This document shows, piece by piece, positions 5,790 through 13,903 of a stretch of 13,911 nt of DNA (position 1 is the first letter of the stretch; each line of letters begins with the position of its first letter). The notes under the pieces were generated by a model. The model did not search any database. It saw nothing but the letters and a program-made list of their open reading frames with translations, and was not told the DNA's origin. Made by a program: the position numbers and the translations under genes. Source of the DNA: Desulfovibrio sp. (GTDB lineage Bacteria; Desulfobacterota; Desulfovibrionia; Desulfovibrionales; Desulfovibrionaceae); assembly GCA_022837365.1 (NCBI GenBank), contig JALHHV010000082.1, positions 1 through 13,911 on the forward strand. Direction: 5' to 3'.

Positions 5790-7805
5790 ATGGGCAGCAG
5801 GAGGAGGATGGCGGCATGGGTTCTGGCGTTGGCGCTGGCCGCGCCATGGGGCGTGCAGGGCCTGTCCGGGGCGCGGGCGGCCTGGGCCGCCGAAGGGCAG
5901 GTTCCGGACGGGCAGACCGTCGTCGGGCAGGCCGCCGGGGCCGCCACGCTCGAAGAGGAGGTGGTGATTTCCACCCCCATCATCGAGGGCAACGAAACCA
6001 ACCGCTACGGCGGCCAGTACACCGAAGTCACCCAGGACCAGATCACGGACCTCAACGCACAGGACATGGCCTCGGCCCTGCGTCGCACGCCCGGCGTGAA
6101 CATTTCGCGCTACAACCCGGTGGGGTCGTTCGGCGGGGCCGAGGGTGGCGGGGTGTTTATCCGGGGCATGGGCTCCAGCCGTCCCGGCGGCGAGATCGTC
6201 ACCCTCTACGACGGCGTGCCGCGCACCAACCCGGTGTTCAACCATCCCCTGCTGGACATCCTGCCCATGGATCCGGCGCAGTCCATCCGCGTGTACAAGG
6301 GCGTGCAGCCCACGCAGTTCGGCAACGGGTTTTCGTCCATCGACGTCATTCCCAAGCGCATGACCGAAGACGGCTTCCGCACCCGGCTGTTCACTTCGTA
6401 CGGCAGCTATAACACCTTCACCCAGGGGGTGGAGCACGGCGGCAAGCAGGACGGCGTGGACTACTACGCCGGGCAGAGCCTGCGCCTGTCCGACGGCCAC
6501 CGCGAACATTCCGACGGCCAGCTCGAGAACTATTTCGGCAGGCTGGGCTACGACCTGTACGAGAACTGGAACGTCTCGTGGTTCGGCAACATCACCCGCA
6601 ACGTGGCGCGCGACCCCGGCAGCAGCGAAGAGAAGACCAACGAGGGGCGGTTCACCACCGACGACGTGCTCAACGTGATCACCCTGTCCAACGACTACGA
6701 GGCCGCCGACGGGCACCTGAAGGTGTACTGGAACAACGGCTACGTGAACTGGGCCGGGCAGTCGGGCTCCACCGACGTGACCATCAGCGACTGGGACACC
6801 TACGGCGTGCGCGCCCGCGAGGCGTTCCGGGCGTGGGAAGGCGGCGAGGTGGTGACCGGCTTCGACTACGATATCATGAGCGGCAAGGCCATCTTCGAAA
6901 ACTACAACGGCAGCACGACGGACTTCGAGCGCACCGACTTCACGCTGTTCTCGCCGTATGCGGCGGTCAGCCACATGTTCGGCTCGCGCCAGGACTTCTT
7001 CGCCATTCCCTCGGCCGGCATGCGCTACTATACCCACAACGAGTTCGGCGACCAGGCCGCGCCCCACGCCGGGCTGGTGTTCGGCTACAGGGACACCGAA
7101 CTGCACGCCAGCTATGCGCGCGGGGTGAACTATCCCGGTCTTGAGGTGGCGGTGTTTTCCGAAAACTCCATCCCCGGCATCGCCAACGGCCCCTACCGCG
7201 ACGACTGGAAGAAGCTTGACCCCGAACTGGTGGACCATTTCGAGGTGGGCATCAGCCAGAAGCTGTGGGGCAAGGTGAAGGCCGACGTCACCGCGTTCTG
7301 GGATGACGGGTCCGACCGATACGTCATGGTGGGGAACGCCCCCCCGCCGCGCATGCGCTTCGAGAACGTGGAATCGTTCCAGGTTCAGGGCGTCGAGACC
7401 ACGATCACCTATACCCCTCTGGCGGACCTTTCGCTGTACGCCGGGGCCACCTGGCTCGATACCTTTCCGTCCGACCTGCCCTACGCGCCGGAATGGACCT
7501 TCAGCGCGGGCCTGAACTGGCGGTTCCTCACGCACTTCCGGCTCAGCCTGGACGCGCAGTACGTGACCGAGGAGCACGTGCGCAGCCAGGGCCGCAAGGA
7601 AAACCTCGTGAACACCGAAACCGTGGACCCCTACCACGTGGTCAACGGACGGCTGGCCTACCTGTTCGACTACAAGGAATGGGGCATCACCGAGGGCGAA
7701 CTGTTCCTGGCGCTGGAGAACATCACCGACTCGGACTACGAGTACCGGCCCGGCTACCGCATGCCGGGGTCCAGCGTCACCGTGGGCGCCAGCGTGACGT
7801 TCTAG
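5790..7805 (+). CDS. TonB-dependent outer-membrane receptor
   Basis: This 671-residue beta-barrel receptor imports a scarce ligand across the outer membrane using TonB energy. A signal peptide covers residues 1 to about 34 (MGSRRRMAAWVLALALAAP..., likely cleavage near AWAA). A TonB-box-like EEVVIST lies at about 57-63. The plug domain runs from about 70 to 185, with the typical FIRGMGSSRPG, LYDGVPRTNP and IRVYKGVQPTQFG segments. A barrel follows, ending in the terminal phenylalanine of SVTF expected for outer-membrane insertion. ATG 5790 is preferred because CAGGAGG lies just upstream; the frame is open back to 5607 but without a signal-like start. There is no His-rich loop pointing to zinc, and the ligand cannot be read. 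It begins a rightward set continuing to 12089, though a hairpin at 7826-7856 separates it from the next gene. Confidence 0.92.
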   Translation: MGSRRRMAAWVLALALAAPWGVQGLSGARAAWAAEGQVPDGQTVVGQAAGAATLEEEVVISTPIIEGNETNRYGGQYTEVTQDQITDLNAQDMASALRRTPGVNISRYNPVGSFGGAEGGGVFIRGMGSSRPGGEIVTLYDGVPRTNPVFNHPLLDILPMDPAQSIRVYKGVQPTQFGNGFSSIDVIPKRMTEDGFRTRLFTSYGSYNTFTQGVEHGGKQDGVDYYAGQSLRLSDGHREHSDGQLENYFGRLGYDLYENWNVSWFGNITRNVARDPGSSEEKTNEGRFTTDDVLNVITLSNDYEAADGHLKVYWNNGYVNWAGQSGSTDVTISDWDTYGVRAREAFRAWEGGEVVTGFDYDIMSGKAIFENYNGSTTDFERTDFTLFSPYAAVSHMFGSRQDFFAIPSAGMRYYTHNEFGDQAAPHAGLVFGYRDTELHASYARGVNYPGLEVAVFSENSIPGIANGPYRDDWKKLDPELVDHFEVGISQKLWGKVKADVTAFWDDGSDRYVMVGNAPPPRMRFENVESFQVQGVETTITYTPLADLSLYAGATWLDTFPSDLPYAPEWTFSAGLNWRFLTHFRLSLDAQYVTEEHVRSQGRKENLVNTETVDPYHVVNGRLAYLFDYKEWGITEGELFLALENITDSDYEYRPGYRMPGSSVTVGASVTF

Positions 7806-7825
7806 CAACGGACCGATGCATACCC

Positions 7826-7856
7826 GCCGGGCGGGGGCCGCAGGCTCCCGCCCGGC
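7826..7856 (+). other. Strong hairpin between receptor and methyltransferase genes
   Basis: GCCGGGCGGG and CCCGCCCGGC form a perfect 10-bp all-GC stem with an 11-base loop, starting 20 bases after the receptor stop. There is no T-run, so it is more likely an mRNA-protecting or partial attenuator structure than a full terminator. It could set higher expression of the receptor than of the downstream genes. Confidence 0.6.
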
Positions 7857-7904
7857 AATGCGGACTGCAACCGCGCCCACGGGCGCAACGGAGCGGGAAC
7901 CGGC

Positions 7905-9326
7905 ATGGAATCACATGAGTCGTCGCATGCGGCACATGGCGCGGGTACGGTGCAATGCCATGACCCGCGCTCGCGGTTTTTCGACGAGCGGGCCGCCACC
8001 TGGGAGGAACGCTGCTATCCCCCGGCCACCAGGGAACGCTTGGCCGAACTGGCTCGCGGGTTCGGGGTGAAGCCGGGCAGTTGCGTGCTGGACATGGGCA
8101 CGGGCACCGGCGTGCTCATCCCCTGCCTGCGCGAGGTCGTGGGGGATGCCGGGCGCATCCTGTCCTTCGACGTGTCCTTCGAGATGGTGCGCCGCGCGGG
8201 CTGCAAGGAGTCCGGCGCGCGGGGCCTGTGCGTGCAGGCCACGGCCATGCGCATTCCGGCGCGCGACGGCGCGTTCGACCACGTGATCTGCTTTGCCGCC
8301 TTTCCTCATTTCGCGGACAAGCCCGCTGCCATGCGCGAAATGGCGCGGGTGACGCGGCCCGGCGGCGAGGTGGTCGTGGCCCACCTGTTGAGCCGGGCCG
8401 AACTGGCCCGCCACCACGGCGGGCACCCGGCAGTGGCGCAGGACGCCCTGCCCGGCGACGGCGTCATGCGTCAACTCCTGCGCGACGCGGGGCTGACCGG
8501 CGCCAGCATCGCCGACGGCCCCGGCATGTATGTGGCCCGCGCCCGCAAGCCGCTGGCGGGGACGCACCCGTGCCCGCGCGCTGCGGAGCAGCACGGCGAA
8601 GGCCGTCACGGCGCGCCCGCGCCCGTCGCCGTGGACGCGGGTTTCGAGGCCCGACGGGTGTTCGCGGCCCTGAAGGAACACGACGTCATGCACCACCGCG
8701 CCGTGTACGGCGTGGCGTCCGGCCTGTTGCGCGGCGCGGGCCGCCCCCTGCGGCTGCTGGACGTGGGCTGCGGCGAGGCCGTGGACATGGCGCGCGCCCT
8801 CTCCGGGGTGGACGTGGCCGCCTATACCGGTGTGGACACCAGCGCGCGGGCGCTGGCCACGGCGCGGGACAGCCTGGGCGGCCTGCCTTGTCCGGTGGAA
8901 CTGGTTGAGGGCGACTACCGCGTGGCGCTGTCCGGCCCGGAGGGCGGCCCGGAAGGTGGCATGGACGTGATCTGGATGGGGTTGTTCCTGCACCACCTGC
9001 CCACCCCGCTCAAGGCGGACTTTTTGCGCACGGCGCATCGCCTGCTGGTTTCCGGCGGCATGGTGCTGGCGCACGACCCGGTCATGGGCGAGGACGAGGA
9101 CCGGGACGCCATGCTGGCGCGCATGGCCGCGCGGGGCCGGGAACACTGGCATTTCCTGACTCCGGAGGAGGTGGAAATGGTCCATCGCCACTGGACGGCC
9201 CACGGCCATCAGGAGCGGTTTTCCACCCTGCGGGGGCTGGGCGAGGCGGCGGGCTTCGCCGTGGATATGGTCTGGACCGACAGGGAGCGGCGTTACGGTC
9301 TGGTGCGATTCATCAAGGGCGATTGA
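7905..9326 (+). CDS. Tandem two-domain SAM-dependent methyltransferase
   Basis: This 473-residue protein contains two class I (Rossmann-fold) methyltransferase units. The first (about 24-215) begins FFDERAATWEE, has the SAM motif VLDMGTGTG at 61-69, an acidic motif near SFD at 87-89, and an unusual HHGGH cluster at 170-174. The second (about 245-470) has LLDVGCG at 284-290, GVD at 309-311, and LFLHHLP at 360-366. A His/Pro/Ala-rich linker at about 215-245 joins them. The start follows GGAG at 7890-7893 with a longish spacing. It lies 21 bases upstream of the binding-protein gene and is probably in the same transcript. The substrate is unknown. The setting allows metallophore maturation, ligand processing or a regulatory methylation, none shown by sequence. 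Fold assignment is firm. Confidence 0.87.
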   Translation: MESHESSHAAHGAGTVQCHDPRSRFFDERAATWEERCYPPATRERLAELARGFGVKPGSCVLDMGTGTGVLIPCLREVVGDAGRILSFDVSFEMVRRAGCKESGARGLCVQATAMRIPARDGAFDHVICFAAFPHFADKPAAMREMARVTRPGGEVVVAHLLSRAELARHHGGHPAVAQDALPGDGVMRQLLRDAGLTGASIADGPGMYVARARKPLAGTHPCPRAAEQHGEGRHGAPAPVAVDAGFEARRVFAALKEHDVMHHRAVYGVASGLLRGAGRPLRLLDVGCGEAVDMARALSGVDVAAYTGVDTSARALATARDSLGGLPCPVELVEGDYRVALSGPEGGPEGGMDVIWMGLFLHHLPTPLKADFLRTAHRLLVSGGMVLAHDPVMGEDEDRDAMLARMAARGREHWHFLTPEEVEMVHRHWTAHGHQERFSTLRGLGEAAGFAVDMVWTDRERRYGLVRFIKGD

Positions 9327-9347
9327 GGACCACTGCGGGAGATGCGC

Positions 9348-10292
9348 ATGAAATCGGGATATGGAGACATGCGGCGGCCGCGCCGTGCCTGGTTGCGCGC
9401 GGCCGTGGCCTGCGCGGCGCTGGCGCTGTGGGGCGCATGGGGTTGCGGGGTTGCTGCGGCGCGGGATGCGCAGGATGCTCCGAATCCGCAGGCTGCGCGG
9501 TTGCAGGTGCTGGCGGGCACCACCCTCATCGAGGACCTGGTGCTGGCCGTGGGCGGCGACCGGGTTGCCGCGCGCACCGTCATTCCGGGCGGGGCCTGCC
9601 CCGGCCATCACGACGTGCGCGCCTCGGACGTGGCGGCCTTCGCGCGGGCGGACCTGATCCTGCTGCACGACTGGCAGCGCGGGCAGGCGCACATCCGCGC
9701 CCTGCTGGACACCGCCCCCGGCGCGGCGGGCAAGGTGCGCGTGCCCGAGGCCCCCGGCAACTGGATGCTGCCCGAGGCGCAGGCCCGCGCGGCCCTTGCC
9801 GTGGGCGAACTGCTGGCGGCGGCGGACCCCGGCGGGGCGGCGGCGTACTCCCGCCGCGCGGCGGAGCGCGCGGCGCGGGCGCGCGTAGTGGCCGACGAGG
9901 TGCGCGGCCTGGCGTCGTCGTCGGGCATCGCGGGCGTTCCGGCCATTGGCGACGTGATGCAGCGGCCCATGCTGGAATGGCTGGGGCTGCGCGTGGTGGG
10001 CGACTACGGCCGCTTCGAGGAGACCGGGGCCGAGGCCCTTGCCCGCACCGTGGCGGCGGGCAAGGCCGCCCGCGCGGTGCTGGTGGCGGACAACCTGCAA
10101 TCCACCGGCGGCGCGGGCCGGGCCCTGGCCGAGGACATGGACGCCCGGCTGGTGGTGCTGACCAACTTTCCCGGCGGGTTTCCCGACACGCCGGACTGGG
10201 AGTCGTCGTTCCGGCGCAATGCCGACATGGTGATGGCGGCGGTGCGCGGTCTCGCGCCCGCGTCCACGCCCGCCATGGGGGCCGCACCCTGA
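9348..10292 (+). CDS. ZnuA-like (cluster A-I) periplasmic binding protein with atypical ligand positions
   Basis: This 314-residue protein has a twin-Arg/hydrophobic signal region (about 10-38) and then the fold of metal-binding ABC receptors: VLAGTTLIEDLVLAVGGDRV at about 54-73, a segment with PGHHD at 85-89, and DVAAFARADLILLHD at 94-108. A long helix and a second lobe with AVLVADNLQSTGG follow. In ZnuA/TroA proteins metal is held by histidines in PH(D), (D)PHxW and a third-lobe His/Glu, plus an acidic residue late in the chain. Here PGNWM (136-140) stands where PHxW is expected, and GDVM (201-204) where the third ligand is expected. Only HHD looks ligand-like. The start at 9348 fits GGGAG at 9337-9341 (6-base gap); 9342 lies directly against that site. 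The gene overlaps the ATPase start (TGATG). Function in substrate capture is likely; the identity of the metal or chelate is open. Confidence 0.82.
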   Translation: MKSGYGDMRRPRRAWLRAAVACAALALWGAWGCGVAAARDAQDAPNPQAARLQVLAGTTLIEDLVLAVGGDRVAARTVIPGGACPGHHDVRASDVAAFARADLILLHDWQRGQAHIRALLDTAPGAAGKVRVPEAPGNWMLPEAQARAALAVGELLAAADPGGAAAYSRRAAERAARARVVADEVRGLASSSGIAGVPAIGDVMQRPMLEWLGLRVVGDYGRFEETGAEALARTVAAGKAARAVLVADNLQSTGGAGRALAEDMDARLVVLTNFPGGFPDTPDWESSFRRNADMVMAAVRGLAPASTPAMGAAP

Positions 10293-11185
10293 TGGCGGCG
10301 GGCATCATCTCCGGCGGCGCGGCTCCCTCCGGTCCCGATTCCGCTTGCCCGGCCTCCTCCCGTGCGGCCGTGACCCTGCGCGACGTGGTGGTGGCCCCGC
10401 GCGGCCGGACCATTCTGGAGGTGCCCGCCCTTGCCGTGGCCGCCGGGGAATTCCTGGCCGTGGTGGGTCCCAACGGGGCGGGCAAGTCCACCCTGTTGGG
10501 GCTGGTCAACGGCTTGGTGCGGCCCGCCTCGGGAACGGCCATGGTGCTGGGGCGGGACATGCGCGCGCCCGGCGCTTGGCGGGTGCGCCGCCGGGTGGGC
10601 CTGGTGGCCCAGATGGCCGACGTGGACCCCCGCCTGCCCATCAGCGTGCTGGAAACGGTGATGACCGGCGGCTACGGGCGGCTGGGACTGCTGCGCGGGC
10701 CGGGCGCGGCGCTGCGCGCGCTGGCCCTGGCCAACATGGAACGCACCGGCATCGCCCACCTTGCCCGCCGTCCCTTCGGACAGTGCTCCGGCGGAGAACG
10801 CCAGCGGGCGGCCATTGCCCGCGCCCTGACCCAGCAGCCGGACATCCTGCTGCTGGACGAGCCCACCTCTGCGCTGGACTGGCACGCCCAGCGGGACATC
10901 ATGGCCCTGGTGTCCGCCATCCACCGGGAACGGGGCGCGGACGGCGGCCCGCCGCTGACCACCATCCTGGTCACCCACGACCTGAATGCGCTGGCCCCGC
11001 CCCCGCGCGAGGGGCGCGTGCCGGTCCCCCCGTCCCCGGTGGACCGGGTGGCCTGCATGGCCGGGGGGCGCATCGCCTGGGCCGGGCCGCTGGACCAGGC
11101 CCTGGACGCCGGACGGCTGACGCAACTGTACGGCACGCCCATTTCGGTCATCGACCATCATGGCAGGCCCGTGGTGCTGTTCTAG
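10292..11185 (+). CDS. ABC transporter ATP-binding protein, metal (ZnuC/MntB-type) family
   Basis: This 297-residue ATPase powers the permease at 11265. Walker A GPNGAGKST is at 59-67, the Q-loop VAQ at 105-107, the signature CSGGERQR at 165-172, Walker B ILLLDEP at 185-191, and the H-loop THD at 228-230. All catalytic features are intact. The start codon overlaps the stop of the binding-protein gene, so translation is probably coupled. A Pro-rich insertion at about 235-250 (LAPPPREGRVPVPPSPV) sits between the H-loop and the final strand, where the family is usually compact. The N terminus also has about 25 extra residues of Ala/Gly/Ser-rich sequence before the ABC core. Family assignment is firm. 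Confidence 0.92.
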   Translation: MAAGIISGGAAPSGPDSACPASSRAAVTLRDVVVAPRGRTILEVPALAVAAGEFLAVVGPNGAGKSTLLGLVNGLVRPASGTAMVLGRDMRAPGAWRVRRRVGLVAQMADVDPRLPISVLETVMTGGYGRLGLLRGPGAALRALALANMERTGIAHLARRPFGQCSGGERQRAAIARALTQQPDILLLDEPTSALDWHAQRDIMALVSAIHRERGADGGPPLTTILVTHDLNALAPPPREGRVPVPPSPVDRVACMAGGRIAWAGPLDQALDAGRLTQLYGTPISVIDHHGRPVVLF

Positions 11186-11251
11186 GGGCTGTTTCTAAAT
11201 GGTCCTTTCTCCCGTTGGCTGCGTCAAACTTCGCCTGCCATGAAACAGCCC
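11186..11251. repeat. 66-bp element with 10-bp terminal inverted repeats between ATPase and permease genes
   Basis: GGGCTGTTTC at 11186-11195 and GAAACAGCCC at 11242-11251 are perfect inverted repeats. Inside, GGCTGCG (11217-11223) can pair imperfectly with CGCCTGCC (11232-11239). The element starts one base after the ATPase stop and ends just before the permease ribosome site (GGAGGAGG). It looks like a small mobile or REP-like unit inserted in the operon, or an RNA structure controlling permease translation. No other copy is visible in the window. Confidence 0.6.
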
Positions 11252-11264
11252 GTTAGGAGGAGGC

Positions 11265-12089
11265 ATGGACCTTTCGTTGCTGGACCACGCCTTCATGCGC
11301 CATGCGCTGGCCGCCGGAGCCCTGGCGGGCGTGGCCTGTTCCGTGGCCGGGGTGTTCGCCGTGCTCATGCGCCTGACCTTCATCGGGGTGTGCCTGGCCC
11401 ACGCGGCCTTTGCCGGGGGGCTGGCGGCCCTGGCCTTCGGCCTGCCCTCGCTGCCCGCGGCGCTGGCGGCCAGTATGGTCTCCGCGCTGGTCATCGGCCC
11501 GCTGGCCGACAAGGGCGAGATTTCGCCGGACACGGCGGTGGGGGTGGTGTTTTCCGCCATGATCGGCGTGGCCGTGCTGTGCATGGGCCTGATGCCCGGC
11601 CCCAAGACCGAGGCCCTGAACCTGTTCTGGGGGTCCATCCTCACCGTGCGCATGGCCGACGTGTGGCTGCTGGCGGGGGTGGCGGGCACCGCCGTGCTGG
11701 GGGTGGCGCTGTTCTTCAAGGAAATCCAGGCCGTGGCCTGCCACCGCGCCGTGGCCGCCGCCGTGGGCATCCCCGCCACGGCGGTGTTCTACGCCATCCT
11801 GGTGCAGACCGGGATGACGGTGACGGCCTGCCTGCCCAGCGTGGGCGGCCTGCTGGTGTACAGCCTGCTGGTCAGCCCGGCGGCGGCCGCCTACCAGTTG
11901 ACCTACAGCCTGTGGCGGATGTTCGTGCTGGCCGGGTTGTTCGGCGCGGCGTCGGGCGTGGGGGGCGTGCTGCTGGCCTGGTACCTGGACGTGCCCGCCG
12001 GGGCGGCCGTGGTGCTGCTGTCGTGCGCGCTGTTCCTGCTGGCCGCGTGGTTTTCGCCCAAGCGGCGGCGGACCGGAAGCCGTCCGTAA
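11265..12089 (+). CDS. ABC-3 family (ZnuB/TroC-type) inner-membrane metal permease
   Basis: This 274-residue, very hydrophobic protein has about eight predicted membrane segments. It is a homodimeric ABC-3 permease moving substrate from the binding protein to the cytoplasm. Family marks are the N-terminal LLDHAFMRHALAAG, the segment LTFIGVCLAHAAFAGG (about 37-52), the acidic/charged loop DKGEISPDTAVGVVFS (about 82-97), and SVGGLLVYSLLVSPAAAA late in the chain. The basic C terminus KRRRTGSRP is probably cytoplasmic. The start at 11265 follows TAGGAGGAGG. It is separated from the ATPase by the 66-bp element, and ends 16 bases before the convergent cytochrome gene. Assignment to the Zn/Mn/Fe permease family is firm; the substrate is not. 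Confidence 0.92.
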   Translation: MDLSLLDHAFMRHALAAGALAGVACSVAGVFAVLMRLTFIGVCLAHAAFAGGLAALAFGLPSLPAALAASMVSALVIGPLADKGEISPDTAVGVVFSAMIGVAVLCMGLMPGPKTEALNLFWGSILTVRMADVWLLAGVAGTAVLGVALFFKEIQAVACHRAVAAAVGIPATAVFYAILVQTGMTVTACLPSVGGLLVYSLLVSPAAAAYQLTYSLWRMFVLAGLFGAASGVGGVLLAWYLDVPAGAAVVLLSCALFLLAAWFSPKRRRTGSRP

Positions 12090-12105
12090 AGCGCACGGCA
12101 TCTTC

Positions 12106-12444
12106 CTACGGGCACAAGGGCTTTTCGCCCGGCTTGCGGGTGGCCAGCCAGTTGATGACGGCGGGGCGTTCCTCGGGCGTGACGTTGGCCCCGCCCGCGA
12201 TCATCCGGTCCACGGTCTTCTCCCAGCCCGCCCGGTCCAGCTTGCCGATGTCGGCGCAGATGCGGTCCGTGCCGTGGCAGATGCGGCAGGCCCGCATGAC
12301 CGTCACCTCGCCGGGCGGAGCCGTTTCGCCGCAACCCGTCAGGGTGGCCGTGACGGCCAGGATGACGGTCAGCGCGAACGGGGCAAGGGCGGCTGCCGGG
12401 GGAATCGGCGGGAGCGGACGTTCGGAACGGCGATGGTGCGGCAT
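12106..12444 (-). CDS. Lipoprotein monoheme c-type cytochrome (paralogue of the one at 4078-4392)
   Basis: This 112-residue protein has a hydrophobic signal (about 17-37) ending in LTGC, a lipobox, so C38 is probably lipidated and the protein membrane-anchored. Haem binding is by CRICH at 53-57. M81 is the likely distal ligand. C63 (RICA) and C111 near the end match the paralogue at identical spacings (6 from the haem His, 48 apart). From TVM to the last cysteine, about 35 of 64 residues are identical to the 4078-4392 protein with no gap, by eye. The start at 12444 follows CAGGAG. It lies 61 bases downstream of exbD on the same strand, probably as the third gene of exbB-exbD-cyt. Its role is periplasmic electron transfer by inference. 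Confidence 0.88.
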   Translation of the reverse strand: MPHHRRSERPLPPIPPAAALAPFALTVILAVTATLTGCGETAPPGEVTVMRACRICHGTDRICADIGKLDRAGWEKTVDRMIAGGANVTPEERPAVINWLATRKPGEKPLCP

Positions 12445-12505
12445 GGCGGTCTCCTGTGGGGGGATGCCGCCCAGAATACCGGAAACCGGCCCGCGCGCAA
12501 CGGGG

Positions 12506-12994
<489 letters not shown>

Positions 12995-12995
12995 G

Positions 12996-13697
12996 TCAGC
13001 CCCTCCCGCCGGGCAGGGCGATGCCCTGCGCGTGGGCGTTGGCCTCGTGCTGCAACCGGTTCAGCAGCAGTCCGGCGAAGCTGATGCACTGTCCTTCCAG
13101 CGTCGCCAGCCTGCCCAGCAGCACGTTGTAGGCCATGGCCGCCGGGATGGCCACGGCAAGGCCCAGCGCCGTGGCCACGAGCGCCTCGGAGATGCCGGGG
13201 GCCACCGTGGCCAGCGAGGCGGACTTCATCTGCCCGATGGACTGGAACGAGTGCATCACCCCCCACACGGTGCCGAACAGGCCGATGAACGGCGCGGTGT
13301 TGGCCGTGGTGGCCAGCAGCGGCAGGGCGCGCGACAGCCGCCGAATCTCCTCGCCCACGCCGTGGCGCAGGGTGCGGCGCACGTTGTCGGCCAGCAGGCG
13401 GTCGGCGTCGCCGGTGCGGGCCAGGCGGTTGAACTCGTCCACGCCCAGCCGGGCCATGCGCCGCAGGGGCGACGCCCCGCACCCGCAGCCGTCCAGCCGG
13501 TGCAGCAGGTCGGTCAGGCCGGGGGCGGACAGGGCGTCGGAAATGCCCTGGGCGATGCCCCGGCGGGCGCGCTCCAGGGTGCGCCACTTGGCGCAGATGA
13601 CGGCCCAGCTGGCCAGCGACATGACGACCAGCATCGCCAGCACCGCCTTGGCCACCGGAGTGGCCTGGGCGATCAGTTGCAGCATGCTTGCATCCAT
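12996..13697 (-). CDS. exbB: ExbB/TolQ/MotA-type proton channel protein
   Basis: This 233-residue inner-membrane protein has three predicted helices: about 15-37 (AVLAMLVVMSLASWAVI), 125-147 (LLATTANTAPFIGLFGTVWGVM) and 168-192 (EALVATALGLAVAIPAAMAYN). The cytoplasmic loop lies between the first two. TAPFIGLFGTVWGVM and the helix-3 pattern are diagnostic of the MotA/TolQ/ExbB family. The ATG at 13697 is chosen because GAAGGAAGGAA lies just upstream; the frame is open to 13802 without a membrane-protein-like start. It is followed by exbD one base after its stop. The N-terminal SPV-like organisation also resembles TolQ, so ExbB versus TolQ rests on context. A CGCG run at residues 71-74 in the cytoplasmic loop is unusual. 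Confidence 0.92.
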   Translation of the reverse strand: MDASMLQLIAQATPVAKAVLAMLVVMSLASWAVICAKWRTLERARRGIAQGISDALSAPGLTDLLHRLDGCGCGASPLRRMARLGVDEFNRLARTGDADRLLADNVRRTLRHGVGEEIRRLSRALPLLATTANTAPFIGLFGTVWGVMHSFQSIGQMKSASLATVAPGISEALVATALGLAVAIPAAMAYNVLLGRLATLEGQCISFAGLLLNRLQHEANAHAQGIALPGGRG

Positions 13698-13829
13698 TGT
13701 GTTCCTTCCTTCGGGTGTGTCCCGTTTCTGGTTGTGCCGCCCGTGCGGCCTTGCGGCGCGGGGTGCCGCGTCCGGGCATTTCTTCCGCTGCCCGGTTGAC
13801 ACCCGCCACCGGCCATGGCATTGGGCATG

Positions 13830-13851
13830 AAAGTTTGCTTAATCAAACTTT
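13830..13851. promoter_or_regulatory. Perfect 8-bp inverted repeat in the divergent region right of exbB
   Basis: AAAGTTTG, six bases (CTTAAT), then CAAACTTT form a perfect palindrome, 133 bases upstream of exbB and 53 bases before the rightward start at 13904. It is AT-rich within a GC-rich context and fits an operator acting on one or both divergent genes. It differs from the ATTACA array at 5640-5664, so a common regulator is not evident. No well-spaced promoter is recognised around it. Confidence 0.45.
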
Positions 13852-13903
13852 GTGCGCAGCGCAAAACATATTGCCGCCAGCGGCGAAGAGCAAGGAAAAC
13901 AAC

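Noticed and set aside
5631..7880. Leftward reading frame of about 749 codons opposite the receptor
   Set aside because: Covers the receptor antisense with Val/His/Gly-rich sequence and no domain. The receptor on the plus strand has a signal peptide, plug, barrel and terminal Phe.
7911..10100. Leftward reading frame of about 729 codons opposite methyltransferase and binding protein
   Set aside because: Spans two well-supported plus-strand genes and is rich in His/Arg/Gly without motifs; typical antisense shadow.
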